Of a DNA stretch of 46,804 nucleotides, positions 1 through 7,767 are shown one piece after another. The first letter of the stretch is position 1. Each line of letters starts with the position of its first letter. The stretch is from Planctomycetota bacterium. Lineage in GTDB: Bacteria > Planctomycetota > Planctomycetia > Pirellulales > Pirellulaceae. The stretch is taken from positions 1 to 46,804 of the forward strand of contig JAPLNJ010001168.1 in assembly GCA_026692885.1 (NCBI GenBank), written 5' to 3'. The notes below the pieces were generated by a model, which saw only the letters and a program-made list of their open reading frames with translations, had not been told where the DNA came from and made no database searches. Both the position numbers and the translations under genes were made by a program.

Positions 1-123
1 CGCGCCCGCACGCAACTTGGCCTGCTGGTGCTGGTACATAACGGATTGACCATCGCGAAGGCACGGCCGACCCCAATCAACCAGCCGCAAAGTGACGTAA
101 GTCTGGAAGAAATGGCAGCTTAA
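1..123 (+). CDS. C-terminal fragment of an unknown protein
   Basis: Frame 1 is open from the window edge for 40 codons and ends at TAA (121-123). The last residues are SLEEMAA. The translation reads like the tail of a real protein, because hydrophobic and charged residues are balanced (GLLVLVHNGLTIAKARP). I do not recognise the family. A transposase tail is one possibility, given the repeat-rich DNA that follows, but nothing in these residues proves it. The gene body lies outside the window. Confidence 0.4.
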   Translation, partial: RARTQLGLLVLVHNGLTIAKARPTPINQPQSDVSLEEMAA

Positions 124-205
124 AAGTGGGACAATCTGTTCGCGGCGGGGGCGGCGGCAGGGAAAGCAGCCTTTTTCTAATCTCGTGTGGTAGTGCAGAA
201 TCATC

Positions 206-235
206 GCTCCACCGAGGCAAGCTCGGCGGGGGCGG
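206..235. repeat. 30-bp dispersed repeat, copy 1
   Basis: The segment begins GCTCCACCGAGGCAAGCTCG and continues into a G-rich tail. Its reverse complement recurs at 28372-28401 with one mismatch in 30 bases by my alignment. It is intergenic in both places, so it is a dispersed repeat of this genome. Confidence 0.7.
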
Positions 236-388
236 GAGCCCCTGTCCAAGGGGTTACGTCCCTGTGTTTATCTGCCGATTCCATAACAAAAATTCGTCCT
301 AGAGCGAAACAATTTGTACCCTGACGTACCCGTTCATTTTCCGCAGTCAAGACCAACTTTGGAGCACCCTAGGGCGAGGCTCCTGCAT

Positions 389-464
389 GGGAGGGCGAGG
401 CTCCTGCCGAGCCGGAGCGGGCCGTCAGGGACGGCCCACGGCTCCGCGGGAGCGTCGCCCTCCC
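389..464. repeat. Inverted repeat with arms about 25 bp
   Basis: The left arm begins GGGAGGGCGAGGCTCCTGCC. The right arm ends GCGTCGCCCTCCC and pairs with it imperfectly. The centre holds a smaller palindrome (GCCGT..ACGGC, 421-435). This looks like one of the palindromic intergenic elements common in planctomycete genomes. Confidence 0.65.
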
Positions 465-541
465 AATCCACGTGCACTCATTTTCCATGGACAACCTAGG
501 ACTCAATAGCAGTCGAGTAGGCCTGGCAACGCCTTGCTTGT

Positions 542-1795
542 TCATTTCAGCGTGGGTGGCGCAATCTTCTCTCCCGCGATCGCCTTCCCGACGGATTCAG
601 GACTCTGAAGCTGTTTCCTCAGTTCGTCGGGGGGCGTCGACAAGTTCTCTGCTTTCCACGCGAGCGCGCCCGGCGAAGATGTGGCGAAATAGCCCTCAGT
701 GGTCATCACGAGCCACTCGTCCGTGCGCGGCGCGAGTTGCACCAGCGTGGCCAGCAGCCTGTTATCTTTAGTGGCCCACAGCTTGACCGTTCCATCGGCA
801 CTTCCGGACGCCAGTCTTGTCTCGTCCGACGAGATGGCCACCGCGTAGACCCAGTCCTGATGGCCGCTCAGATTGGCAAGCAGTCGCCCGTTGGTGATAT
901 CGAAGACCTTGACGGTCTTGTCGGTACACGGGACGTAAACGGAATTCGCCTGCGTGGGTCCGACCAGACCCAGAGGCATGGCCACACCAGTGCCATACAT
1001 CCTTCGCGACGGCGGTTTATCCATTCTTCGCAGCCGCAGCCCACATTCGTTCGGCCCCCCAACCGCCAGTAACACTTGGATCTCGTCCGTATGGAACGCC
1101 GCGCCTCGCACCGGCTGGACGTCGGCAAACACTATGACGGGCTTCCAACTTCCAACTTCCCAAATCCGGGCCGTGTTGTCGTCGCCGGCAGTCGCCAGAA
1201 ACTTCCCGTTCGCACTGAAGGAAACGTTCAGCACCCAGCCGTGGTGCTCCTGGATGGTGGTTGCCAACTTCTTCTCGTCCAGGTTCCAGACGTGGACCGG
1301 TTCGTAGGGTCCGCTGGCGGCCAGGAATTTTCCATCGGGGCTCAGGGCCAGCGAATGGACGACGTCGGTGGGGCCAGCGAAGCGAAATGCCTCTTTGCCG
1401 GTCGCGACGTCCAGGGCCACTACGGCGCCAGAACTGGACGGCGTTCCTGTGCCGACCACCAGGGTCTTGCCGTCCTTGAGAAAGGCCACGGCACCGACCT
1501 GACCAGCCGTGGCGATTCGCTTGGCAAGCTTTGCGCCGCCCAAGTCCCAAAGCAAGACTTCCTCATAACCCCCCACCGCGAGGGTCTTGCCGTCCGGGCT
1601 GAACGCCAAAGCGGCGAGGGGCAGCGTGGATCCCCTGGTGACCAGGCATTCGACGGACCCGGCCGGTCGGCCTGCCGCGGCAAGCGGAATCGCCAAGGAC
1701 TGTTTCTGCGGGGGGACCTCCGCCGCGTACGTGCTAAGCGACGAAAACCATAACCAGACGATGGACGTCAGGCCCAGGGCAGGGTGGATTCTCAT
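542..1795 (-). CDS. Exported WD40-repeat beta-propeller protein
   Basis: This is a 417-residue protein with an N-terminal signal peptide (hydrophobic stretch at about residues 8-24, followed by AEVPP). About seven WD40-type repeats follow. They are seen as recurring SPDGK..LA motifs paired with blade ends such as VHVWNL, ARIWEV, VKVFDI and VKLWA, enough for one seven-bladed propeller acting as a binding scaffold. It is the last gene of a minus-strand operon, 47 bp after the DUF1501 gene. Trios of DUF1549, DUF1501 and WD40 genes are common in planctomycetes; their exact role is unknown, though links to exported, heme-associated or polysaccharide-related functions have been suggested. Residues about 285-326 are duplicated as DNA at 6211-6333. 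Confidence 0.9.
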   Translation of the reverse strand: MRIHPALGLTSIVWLWFSSLSTYAAEVPPQKQSLAIPLAAAGRPAGSVECLVTRGSTLPLAALAFSPDGKTLAVGGYEEVLLWDLGGAKLAKRIATAGQVGAVAFLKDGKTLVVGTGTPSSSGAVVALDVATGKEAFRFAGPTDVVHSLALSPDGKFLAASGPYEPVHVWNLDEKKLATTIQEHHGWVLNVSFSANGKFLATAGDDNTARIWEVGSWKPVIVFADVQPVRGAAFHTDEIQVLLAVGGPNECGLRLRRMDKPPSRRMYGTGVAMPLGLVGPTQANSVYVPCTDKTVKVFDITNGRLLANLSGHQDWVYAVAISSDETRLASGSADGTVKLWATKDNRLLATLVQLAPRTDEWLVMTTEGYFATSSPGALAWKAENLSTPPDELRKQLQSPESVGKAIAGEKIAPPTLK

Positions 1796-1842
1796 GCGGA
1801 GCGACTCCCTCGTTTGTCAGAACGCGGTGGATTCCGGCCGAG

Positions 1843-3189
1843 CTACATGATCTCCGTCAGCAGTCCGCCGCTCTGGATGTCGCCTCCGGCGACCGGCGTG
1901 ACGTGGGCCACGCAGCCGTGCGGGTGCGGCAGTTTGCCCTGGGGATCGACGCCCAAGAGCGTGTACATGCTGGCCGAGAGGTCCCAGGGATAAAGCGTTC
2001 GCTTGGCCGGGAACTCGCCCTTGGCATCCGTTTCGCCGACGATCACCCCGCCTTTGAACCCGCCGCCGGCCACCACCACCGACTGGGCGTGCCCGTAGTG
2101 ATGACGCCCACTGTCCCAGGGCGGCTTCGCGTCGATCTTCGGGGTCCTGCCAAACTCGCCGAACCAGGTGACGATCGTGCTTTCGAGAAGTCCCCGCTGT
2201 GCCAAGTCCTCCAGCAACGCGGAGAACCCCTGATCCAAGGGGGGGCACAGTACTTTCATCCGCCCGAAGTTGTCGCGGTGCGTGTCCCATCCGCCCATGT
2301 TGACGGTGACGAACGGGACGCCCCTTTCGACCAACCGACGGGCCAGCAGGCAGGATTGCCCGAACGAATTGCGGCCGTAACGCTCTCGCAACTCAAGTTT
2401 CTCTTGGGACATCACGAAGGCTTTCTTGGCCTCGCCGAAAACCAGCCCGTAAGCGCGCTGCTGGTAGGAATCCATCGCCTCGAATCGTTTGTCCTTTTCC
2501 ATCTCCCTGGCCAGCGAGTCCACCGACTGCAGCAGCGTGCGGCGACCCTGCAAGCGTTCGTCCGCCACGCCGCCAGGCGGGACGAGTCCTTCGACCCGGA
2601 CGTTGTCCGAGTTCGGATCCCCGCCGGTGGCAAAGATCTTGTAGTCGGTGCCCAGGAATCCCGATTCGGTAAAACGGCCCAGCGGCGAAGTGATGGAAAT
2701 GTAGGGGGGCAGACCCTGGTATCCGGATTCGTACTTCTTGTATGCCAAAACGGCGCCCACAGAGGGGTAAACCAGTTCGCCGGGCATCGTACAAGTCTGC
2801 ATGATGTAGGTGGCGACCTCGTGGCCGCCTTCACCGTGGGTGAGGCTGCGGATGATGGAGTACTTGTCGGCGCACTTGGCCATCATCGGCATTGTCTCGC
2901 AGATCCGGAACCCCGGCACGCTGGTCTCCAGGGGATGCTTGTAGGGTCCGGTGTATTCCGCGCCCGCGTCGGGCTTGGGATCAAACGTATCCATGTGCGG
3001 CGGGCCGCCACCCATCCAGAGCTGAATGACGGACTTTGCTTTCGCATCCTTCGTCTGGCCGTGGGCCTCCAGCCTGAACCAATCGGCGAGGGTCAACCCC
3101 GCCGCGCCCAACGCTCCCACGCGGATGAAATCACGACGGGTCAGACTCTTTTCACTGCAACTTGCCGTGCGACCATGAATGTCCAGCAT
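1843..3189 (-). CDS. DUF1501 family protein, Tat-exported
   Basis: This 448-residue protein begins with a twin-arginine signal (TRRDFIRVGALGAAGLTLAD, residues 17-36). The body matches DUF1501, an alkaline-phosphatase/sulfatase-superfamily fold abundant in planctomycetes. Visible family landmarks are the WMGGGPPHMDTFDPKP segment near residue 60, a central GGWDTH motif and FGEFGRTPKI in the C-terminal half. The His and Asp residues in these motifs are likely metal ligands by analogy with the superfamily. It lies 45 bp downstream of the DUF1549 gene and is presumably co-transcribed with it. The substrate is unknown. Full length, with no sign of damage. Confidence 0.93.
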   Translation of the reverse strand: MLDIHGRTASCSEKSLTRRDFIRVGALGAAGLTLADWFRLEAHGQTKDAKAKSVIQLWMGGGPPHMDTFDPKPDAGAEYTGPYKHPLETSVPGFRICETMPMMAKCADKYSIIRSLTHGEGGHEVATYIMQTCTMPGELVYPSVGAVLAYKKYESGYQGLPPYISITSPLGRFTESGFLGTDYKIFATGGDPNSDNVRVEGLVPPGGVADERLQGRRTLLQSVDSLAREMEKDKRFEAMDSYQQRAYGLVFGEAKKAFVMSQEKLELRERYGRNSFGQSCLLARRLVERGVPFVTVNMGGWDTHRDNFGRMKVLCPPLDQGFSALLEDLAQRGLLESTIVTWFGEFGRTPKIDAKPPWDSGRHHYGHAQSVVVAGGGFKGGVIVGETDAKGEFPAKRTLYPWDLSASMYTLLGVDPQGKLPHPHGCVAHVTPVAGGDIQSGGLLTEIM

Positions 3190-3234
3190 GTCTTGCCCCT
3201 TTTTGGGAGATCTCGGAAGACTTATCCGAGAGGT

Positions 3235-5997
3235 CTAGTGGTTAAACAGGAACTCCTTGGTATTGAACATTGCCCACATCAGATCTTGGATCGCTTGCGC
3301 CCGAGGCGGCACCAGGGCCGCTTTGGCGGCGTTCAATTTACTGTTGGCCTGCGTCAGTTTCGCATTGACGGCCTTCTCGTCGCCCGCCAGTTTATCCCGC
3401 TTGGCCTTGGCCTCATTGGCCAGATTACGTTTTTCGGCGGCAGACTTTTCGGCGGCCGTTTGGGCAGCTGGGGCCTGATCGACTTCGGCCTTGGCGGCCT
3501 TGGCGGCGGTTTCCGCTACCTGGGCCGCTTTCTCGGCCGCCTGGTAAGCTCCTTCGGCCGCGGTCACCTCGTGGTTGGCCTTCGCCAAAGCGGGCTCGTC
3601 CAGATTCTGTTTGGCTTGGACCAGAGCATCCACCTTCTTCTTCGCGTCGCCGGCCTGTCGGCGTTTGGCGGTCGCGGTGTTCTGGGTGGCGGTCTGTGCG
3701 GCCACGGCCTTGGCGACGGCGGCCTTGGCACCCGCGGCAGTTGTCGAGGCGATCTTGGCCGCCTTCTCGGCCGCCTCGTATTCGGTGTTGGCCGTTCCCA
3801 GTGTCCCTCGGGCCTTCGTCAGGGCCTCCTCGGCCGTCTTCACCTCGACCTCCACGGACTCCGGGATGGTCTTGCCCGTGCCCAACATGTACGCCGTGAT
3901 CTTGTTCTTCTCCTCTGCAGTCGGGAGCCGCGACAGCGTGGCCAGGTAGACCTCATCGACGATCTGCGGATCTTCCTTGACGTCCGCGAGGAGTTGTTTC
4001 AGCCACGGGCTGGCGTTGATTTTGTTCTGTACGTCGCCGGAGTTGAGCATGTGGAGCGTTTGCCGCAAGTACAATCGCAGGTCCCTGTCCGACTCGAACG
4101 CCGTGTCTCGGGGGGGGCGCCCAAATAGCTCAAGAAACGGGAGTGTGACGCTGCCGTCGGCAAGATGCGTCGCCCGGAAACCGGTCGGCATGACCACATA
4201 GGGTTCGGGAATGATACTCCGATAGGTATCCCACGACTTCGTCACCTGTCCGATGGCGTCCAACAGCGTCTCGGCCCCCAGACGCTTGGTGTAGTAGTGG
4301 GAGAAATAGGCCACGTCGTTCTCGTTGAACTGATTCGCTTTGGACGAGAGCTGATAGGTCTTCGAATTGAGGATCAAGCGATAGATATGCTTCAAGTCGT
4401 ACTTGTGGCTGAGCAATTCCTGTTCCAGGTACGCCAGCAGCTCCGGGTTCGTGGGCGGGTTCGTGGGCCGCAAATCGTCGGGGTCCTGGATGATTCCGCG
4501 ACCCAAGAGCCAGAACCATGTCCGGTTGACGATATTTCGGGCGAACCAGGGATTCTCAGGAGCGGTCAGCCACTCGGCGAGCTTCAACCGAGGGTCTTCT
4601 CCGGGCTTCAGCTCGACCACGGCCCCACCCAAGAACTTCGGCGGCACCAGTTCGCCCGTGCGGGGTTCGCGCAGGGTGGACCTCGTGTCGACGTAGACGA
4701 TTTCCTCTTTCCACTCCCGCGTGTTCTTGTACTTCACGGGGGAAAAAAACGCCGCCACGCCCAGGTTGTCGCCCAACGTCCAATTTTCGGACGGATGACC
4801 GTGGCAACGGGCACAACCGACTCTGGCGCCCATGAAAATCAACGTTGTGACTTCGGCCAAAGTCTGCGGGGTTTTCTTCTGGAACGCCCTGTAGAAGTTG
4901 GCGGGAGGAACTCGGAAGTTGCTCCCGCTGGAGGTGATCAATTCCCTGGCAAATCGATCGTACGGCTTGTCTTGGGCAATACTCAATCGAATCCAGCGGT
5001 GAAACGCCTGGACCGCGTTCGGCCAGAGGGTGCTGGGATATTCGCTCTTCATCCTGAACAGGTCGCCCCATTTCAGGGCCCAGTACTCGGCGAATTCTTC
5101 CGACGCGAGCAGCCGGTCGATCAGCTTGCCGCGTTTCTGGGGATCGGCATCGGCCAGGAAGGCTTGCGTCTCCTCCGGCTTCGGCAGCGTGCCGACCACG
5201 TCGAGATAGACGCGGCGAAAGAAATGTTGATCCGAGCAGAGTTCCGACGGCGGGATGCCGAGCCGCTTCAGCCTGGCCAACACCAACTCGTCGATCTTGT
5301 TGTTCGGCAGGACCCGGGGGAAGGGATTCGTCAGCGGCTGCGGCACCAGAAAGTACGCTGTGTCGAATCGTCGCATGTAACCGACGAGGATGCAGGCCCC
5401 GCCGTGACCGGTGGCCTTGACAGATCCCTTGCCGTCGACCACGGCCACCTTGTCGTCGGCGGAGGAGTAGATCGCGTCGCGTGTGACATTCTTTTCAGTC
5501 CCGTCGGCAAAAACCGCCGCCACCGCAAGCTGCTGAGTCTTGCCTTTCTCGACGGTCTGCTCGCTGGGGGAAACCTTGATCGATACCAAGTCCGGCGTTT
5601 CTTCATTCCTCCAGGGTGTTCCCTGGGCAATCCACGAAGCGAGCCGCGTGTACTCCGGGGACCCCGCTGTAATTTTCTTCCCGCCTTTGTGAGGAATGCT
5701 CGCTGTGGCTTTCAAGAGAACTAGGCTCTTCAGCGGTTCAACTCGGTTGACGCGCCGGCCGGCCGACGACTTTACCAGCGCGAGGTAGTCGTCCGCCGCG
5801 TTCGCACCGAACATGGAAAGCCCGAAGCCGCCCTTCCCCTGTTGAGCACCATGACACTGTACGGCATTGCAGCCAAGCTTGTTGATCAGGGGCATCAGGT
5901 CGCTGGCAAAGAAGACGGAATCCTCGCCCCGAACCGCAGCGCAGCCCAAGGTTGTCAGGGCGAATACGAAGAGTAGCACGGGCTTCGTTCTTATCAC
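3235..5997 (-). CDS. DUF1549/DUF1553 (PSCyt1-PSD1) protein with coiled-coil insert
   Basis: This 920-residue exported protein starts at GTG, with GAGG six bases upstream. After the signal peptide come a cytochrome-like PSCyt1 motif (CNAVQCHG, near residue 43), a Big_2-like Ig domain (about 135-215), DUF1549 with a second heme-type motif (CARCHG), and DUF1553. The final FNTKEFLFNH is the normal end of DUF1553. Between about residues 720 and 900 lies an Ala/Lys/Glu-rich segment that should form a coiled coil. It appears as two related copies (EKAAKIASTTAAGAK and EKAAQVAETAAKAAK) inserted just before that terminal motif. First gene of the operon with DUF1501 and WD40. Function unknown; heme binding is inferred from the motifs. 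Confidence 0.92.
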   Translation of the reverse strand: MIRTKPVLLFVFALTTLGCAAVRGEDSVFFASDLMPLINKLGCNAVQCHGAQQGKGGFGLSMFGANAADDYLALVKSSAGRRVNRVEPLKSLVLLKATASIPHKGGKKITAGSPEYTRLASWIAQGTPWRNEETPDLVSIKVSPSEQTVEKGKTQQLAVAAVFADGTEKNVTRDAIYSSADDKVAVVDGKGSVKATGHGGACILVGYMRRFDTAYFLVPQPLTNPFPRVLPNNKIDELVLARLKRLGIPPSELCSDQHFFRRVYLDVVGTLPKPEETQAFLADADPQKRGKLIDRLLASEEFAEYWALKWGDLFRMKSEYPSTLWPNAVQAFHRWIRLSIAQDKPYDRFARELITSSGSNFRVPPANFYRAFQKKTPQTLAEVTTLIFMGARVGCARCHGHPSENWTLGDNLGVAAFFSPVKYKNTREWKEEIVYVDTRSTLREPRTGELVPPKFLGGAVVELKPGEDPRLKLAEWLTAPENPWFARNIVNRTWFWLLGRGIIQDPDDLRPTNPPTNPELLAYLEQELLSHKYDLKHIYRLILNSKTYQLSSKANQFNENDVAYFSHYYTKRLGAETLLDAIGQVTKSWDTYRSIIPEPYVVMPTGFRATHLADGSVTLPFLELFGRPPRDTAFESDRDLRLYLRQTLHMLNSGDVQNKINASPWLKQLLADVKEDPQIVDEVYLATLSRLPTAEEKNKITAYMLGTGKTIPESVEVEVKTAEEALTKARGTLGTANTEYEAAEKAAKIASTTAAGAKAAVAKAVAAQTATQNTATAKRRQAGDAKKKVDALVQAKQNLDEPALAKANHEVTAAEGAYQAAEKAAQVAETAAKAAKAEVDQAPAAQTAAEKSAAEKRNLANEAKAKRDKLAGDEKAVNAKLTQANSKLNAAKAALVPPRAQAIQDLMWAMFNTKEFLFNH

Positions 5998-6210
5998 GGT
6001 TTACCTCAACTCCGGTCTGATCCAAGAGGAAGGCAGTTTGCCAAGAAACCCCCGGGGCGTTCCCACATTCACCATTGGCTCTTCGGCAGCGCGGTCGTGT
6101 CGGCAGGGATTTTCGCGGTGGGCAAAGCGAGACTCGTGAATTGCGAGCGCTAATCTTGGCATATTTTCCTGTCCGTTGCAACGATCAAAGCCGGTCTGGA
6201 TTGACGTCAA

Positions 6211-6333
6211 GTCTCGTCCGAGGAGATGGCCACCGAGTAGACCCAGTCCTGATGTCCACTCAGATTGGCAATCAGTCGCCCGTTGGTATCGAAGACCTTG
6301 ATGGTCTTGTCGGCACACGGGACGTAAACGGAA
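6211..6333 (-). pseudogene. Fragment of a WD40 gene, near-copy of 819-944
   Basis: These 123 bp align to 819-944 of the WD40 gene with one 3-bp deletion and about eight substitutions by eye. Read on the minus strand in the propeller frame, the changes are silent or mild (for example YAVAISSDET becomes YSVAISSDET). That suggests descent from a once-functional paralogue rather than random decay. No neighbouring WD40 sequence is present. The fragment abuts the end of the antitoxin cassette, whose reading frame enters it out of frame. Confidence 0.85.
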
Positions 6334-6664
6334 CGTCACGATTCAACCGGCGGCAGCCAAGTGGCTTTCCCTTTTGTTCGCATCCAGCCTCATGGGTATC
6401 GGCATACTCGGCGGCCAGGTCGGCGTCGATGCCCTCGTTCTCGGCCCCCGTTGGGTAGCCCAGATCGACCTCCCCGAAGTGTCGCTCGAACCGCTGGCGC
6501 GCGGCGTCCCTCTCGGCATCCGACAGTACGGCGCGGCGTGCCTCACATCGTCGCTCAAGCGACGCGGCAGCGAGTTCTGCAGGTGACGTTCTCGCCGCCA
6601 CCGCTTGTCGCTGCAGCGTGAAAAACGCCTCTTCGCTCAAGTGGATGGTCAAGGAATGAATCAT
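6272..6664 (-). CDS. Antitoxin-like protein, C-terminus fused out of frame to WD40 fragment
   Basis: The open frame is 130 codons. The first ~90 residues read as a small antitoxin: a predicted strand (MIHSLTIHLSEEAF), helices (RQAVAARTSPAELAAASLER), then a charged C-terminal part with DAERDAARQRFERHFGEVDL. This pattern fits antitoxins found with PIN or RelE-type toxins. From about residue 110 the frame reads the WD40 fragment in the wrong frame (VPFTSRVPTRPSRS), so the natural end has been replaced. The start lies 26 bp beyond the attC-like site at 6690-6780, as expected for a gene cassette. No toxin gene follows in this cassette. Antitoxin identity is inferred; the truncation is visible. Confidence 0.6.
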   Translation of the reverse strand: MIHSLTIHLSEEAFFTLQRQAVAARTSPAELAAASLERRCEARRAVLSDAERDAARQRFERHFGEVDLGYPTGAENEGIDADLAAEYADTHEAGCEQKGKPLGCRRLNRDVPFTSRVPTRPSRSSIPTGD

Positions 6665-6689
6665 TGCTACGCTCTCAGCCTCCGTTCTC

Positions 6690-6780
6690 GCCGAACGACA
6701 CGGATCAGATGGCCGCCGCGTCCGGCCTGGCTACGGCGCGCGATTGGATCGGCGGCTCATCTGCATTCGATTGTTCGGGC
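6690..6780 (-). other. attC-like recombination site A
   Basis: On the minus strand this 91-bp imperfect inverted repeat begins GCCCGAAC and ends GTTCGGC, so it has the AAC/GTT core triplets of integron attC sites. The inner arms also pair: GATGAGCCGCC on the left against GGCGGCCATC on the right, with unpaired bases on one side only, as in attC. It sits between the stop of the PIN gene (31 bp away) and the start of the antitoxin gene (26 bp away). Confidence 0.8.
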
Positions 6781-6810
6781 CGTTGTGTTTGAGATTGCCT
6801 CACGAGCCGT

Positions 6811-7191
6811 TCACCAGCCCCGGCCTCCCGCCGAATTGGCCAAGTGCCTGCAATTCCACGTCAGCAGGTATTGTATCCCGTGGACGGTCGCGAGGGCAAT
6901 GTGCGCTGCGTCCCGCACCGCTTTCCCCGGAAGCACGCCAGCTTCCATGATGGCGGTCGTCAACGCCTCAGCATCCGGAGAGGCGGAAAGAACATCGAGC
7001 GGCCTGACCAGTTCGAGCCGTTTCCGCACCTCAGAATCGTCACCGGCCGAGATTTCGTCGAGCACCACCTGAGAGATCACCAGACGGAATTGAGTCCGAC
7101 GCCGCTGCCACCACTCTCGTGTGACCTGTTGGTGCCCGGCAATCACCAGGTCGCGGGCAGGCAACGCGACGAGATAGCTGACGATTCCCAC
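6811..7191 (-). CDS. PIN-domain VapC-like toxin, 5' end missing
   Basis: About 120 residues match the C-terminal 90% of a VapC-family PIN ribonuclease. Visible motifs are IVSYLVA, a VVLDEISAGD segment, AVRDAAHIALATVHG and the terminal LLTWNCRHLAN. Family members normally start with a strand carrying the first catalytic Asp or Glu (YLETSIVSYL type). Here the residues before IVSYL are unrelated, the only start is a GTG, and the frame upstream belongs to the Coa1-like gene read in another frame. The conserved first acid is therefore absent, and the protein is probably inactive. The gene ends 31 bp before attC site A. No antitoxin precedes it in the same cassette. Confidence 0.75.
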   Translation of the reverse strand: MGIVSYLVALPARDLVIAGHQQVTREWWQRRRTQFRLVISQVVLDEISAGDDSEVRKRLELVRPLDVLSASPDAEALTTAIMEAGVLPGKAVRDAAHIALATVHGIQYLLTWNCRHLANSAGGRGW

Positions 7192-7574
7192 TCGCCATCC
7201 TGCGTTCGTAGGGTGATTGAACGAAACTTATGGAGGAACTCAAAAGTAACGAGTTGTCCGGAACCTTTTGGCCCCCGCACGTCGAACACCTCAGTTCGCT
7301 TCCCGCCCTTATTAAGGCTTGCGGCAGTGTTCCACGTGCATCCATCAATGCCGCCCAGATGTTCAATCACAATCGGATGATTGCGAACCATGTCGGCGAC
7401 CTTATTGGCGTCCTTGTGCTTTTCGGTGATGATGACGTAGGCACCTAACCCAACAAAGGCGACTACGCCCGCCCCAATAAGAGCCAACCGCAACCACGAA
7501 CGGTGTTTTCCTTGTTGCGACGCTGAAGGAACGATTTTTGCGTCGATGATTTCGCCGCGCGAGTTGTCATCCAT
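7143..7574 (-). CDS. Coa1/Tim21-like single-pass membrane protein, hybrid 3' end
   Basis: The ATG at 7574 is chosen because GGAGG lies just upstream and it sits 36 bp from attC site B; an upstream in-frame start would lie inside the attC. The 143-residue product has a short charged N-terminus, one membrane helix (LALIGAGVVAFVGLGAYVII, about 30-49), then a domain with HPIVIEHLGG, VRGPKGSGQLVTFEF and DGEWE. This resembles the Coa1/cytochrome c oxidase assembly factor family of small bacterial proteins. Function unknown. The last ~13 residues (SSAISSRCLPATW) read across the 5' part of the PIN gene in another frame, so the original C-terminus was probably lost at a junction near 7190-7200. Confidence 0.65.
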   Translation of the reverse strand: MDDNSRGEIIDAKIVPSASQQGKHRSWLRLALIGAGVVAFVGLGAYVIITEKHKDANKVADMVRNHPIVIEHLGGIDGCTWNTAASLNKGGKRTEVFDVRGPKGSGQLVTFEFLHKFRSITLRTQDGEWESSAISSRCLPATW

Positions 7575-7609
7575 TTGTGGTCCTCCCCAGGAACTGAATG
7601 TCTGCGTGG

Positions 7610-7699
7610 GCCGAACGTTACGGATGACCAGGCGGCGGCCGATCACCCTACCATCACGCTGGACCGTGTCCGCCGCTCTGGTCCATCCGTTGGTTCGGC
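7610..7699 (-). other. attC-like recombination site B
   Basis: This is the best-paired of the three sites (90 bp). On the minus strand it begins GCCGAAC and ends GTTCGGC, a perfect inverse pair. The next blocks CGGATGGACCAGAGCGGCGG and CCGCCGCCTGGTCATCCG also pair, leaving only two unpaired bases on the left side. That is the extrahelical-base layout used for strand choice in integron recombination. It separates the membrane-protein cassette (stop 69 bp away) from the Coa1-like gene (start 36 bp away). Confidence 0.85.
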
Positions 7700-7767
7700 C
7701 GATACTCCCGCAAAACTAAAACCGGTCGGCTCCGGAGATCTCTTCTGCCTCTTCTCCGCCACGACGA

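Larger units (their letters stand above)
124..541. other. Intergenic stretch with repeats, no gene seen
   Basis: This 418-bp stretch lies between the end of the first gene and the converging WD40 gene. No frame gives a convincing protein. It holds the two repeats listed separately (206-235 and 389-464). A further partial copy of the second repeat (AGGGCGAGGCTCCTGC) lies at 371-386. Confidence 0.6.

Noticed and set aside
1903..4128. Long plus-strand open frame of 741 codons opposite the DUF1501/DUF1549 genes
   Set aside because: It is antisense to two well-supported genes in GC-rich DNA, where long antisense frames are common, and its protein is Gly/Arg/His-rich without any family motif.
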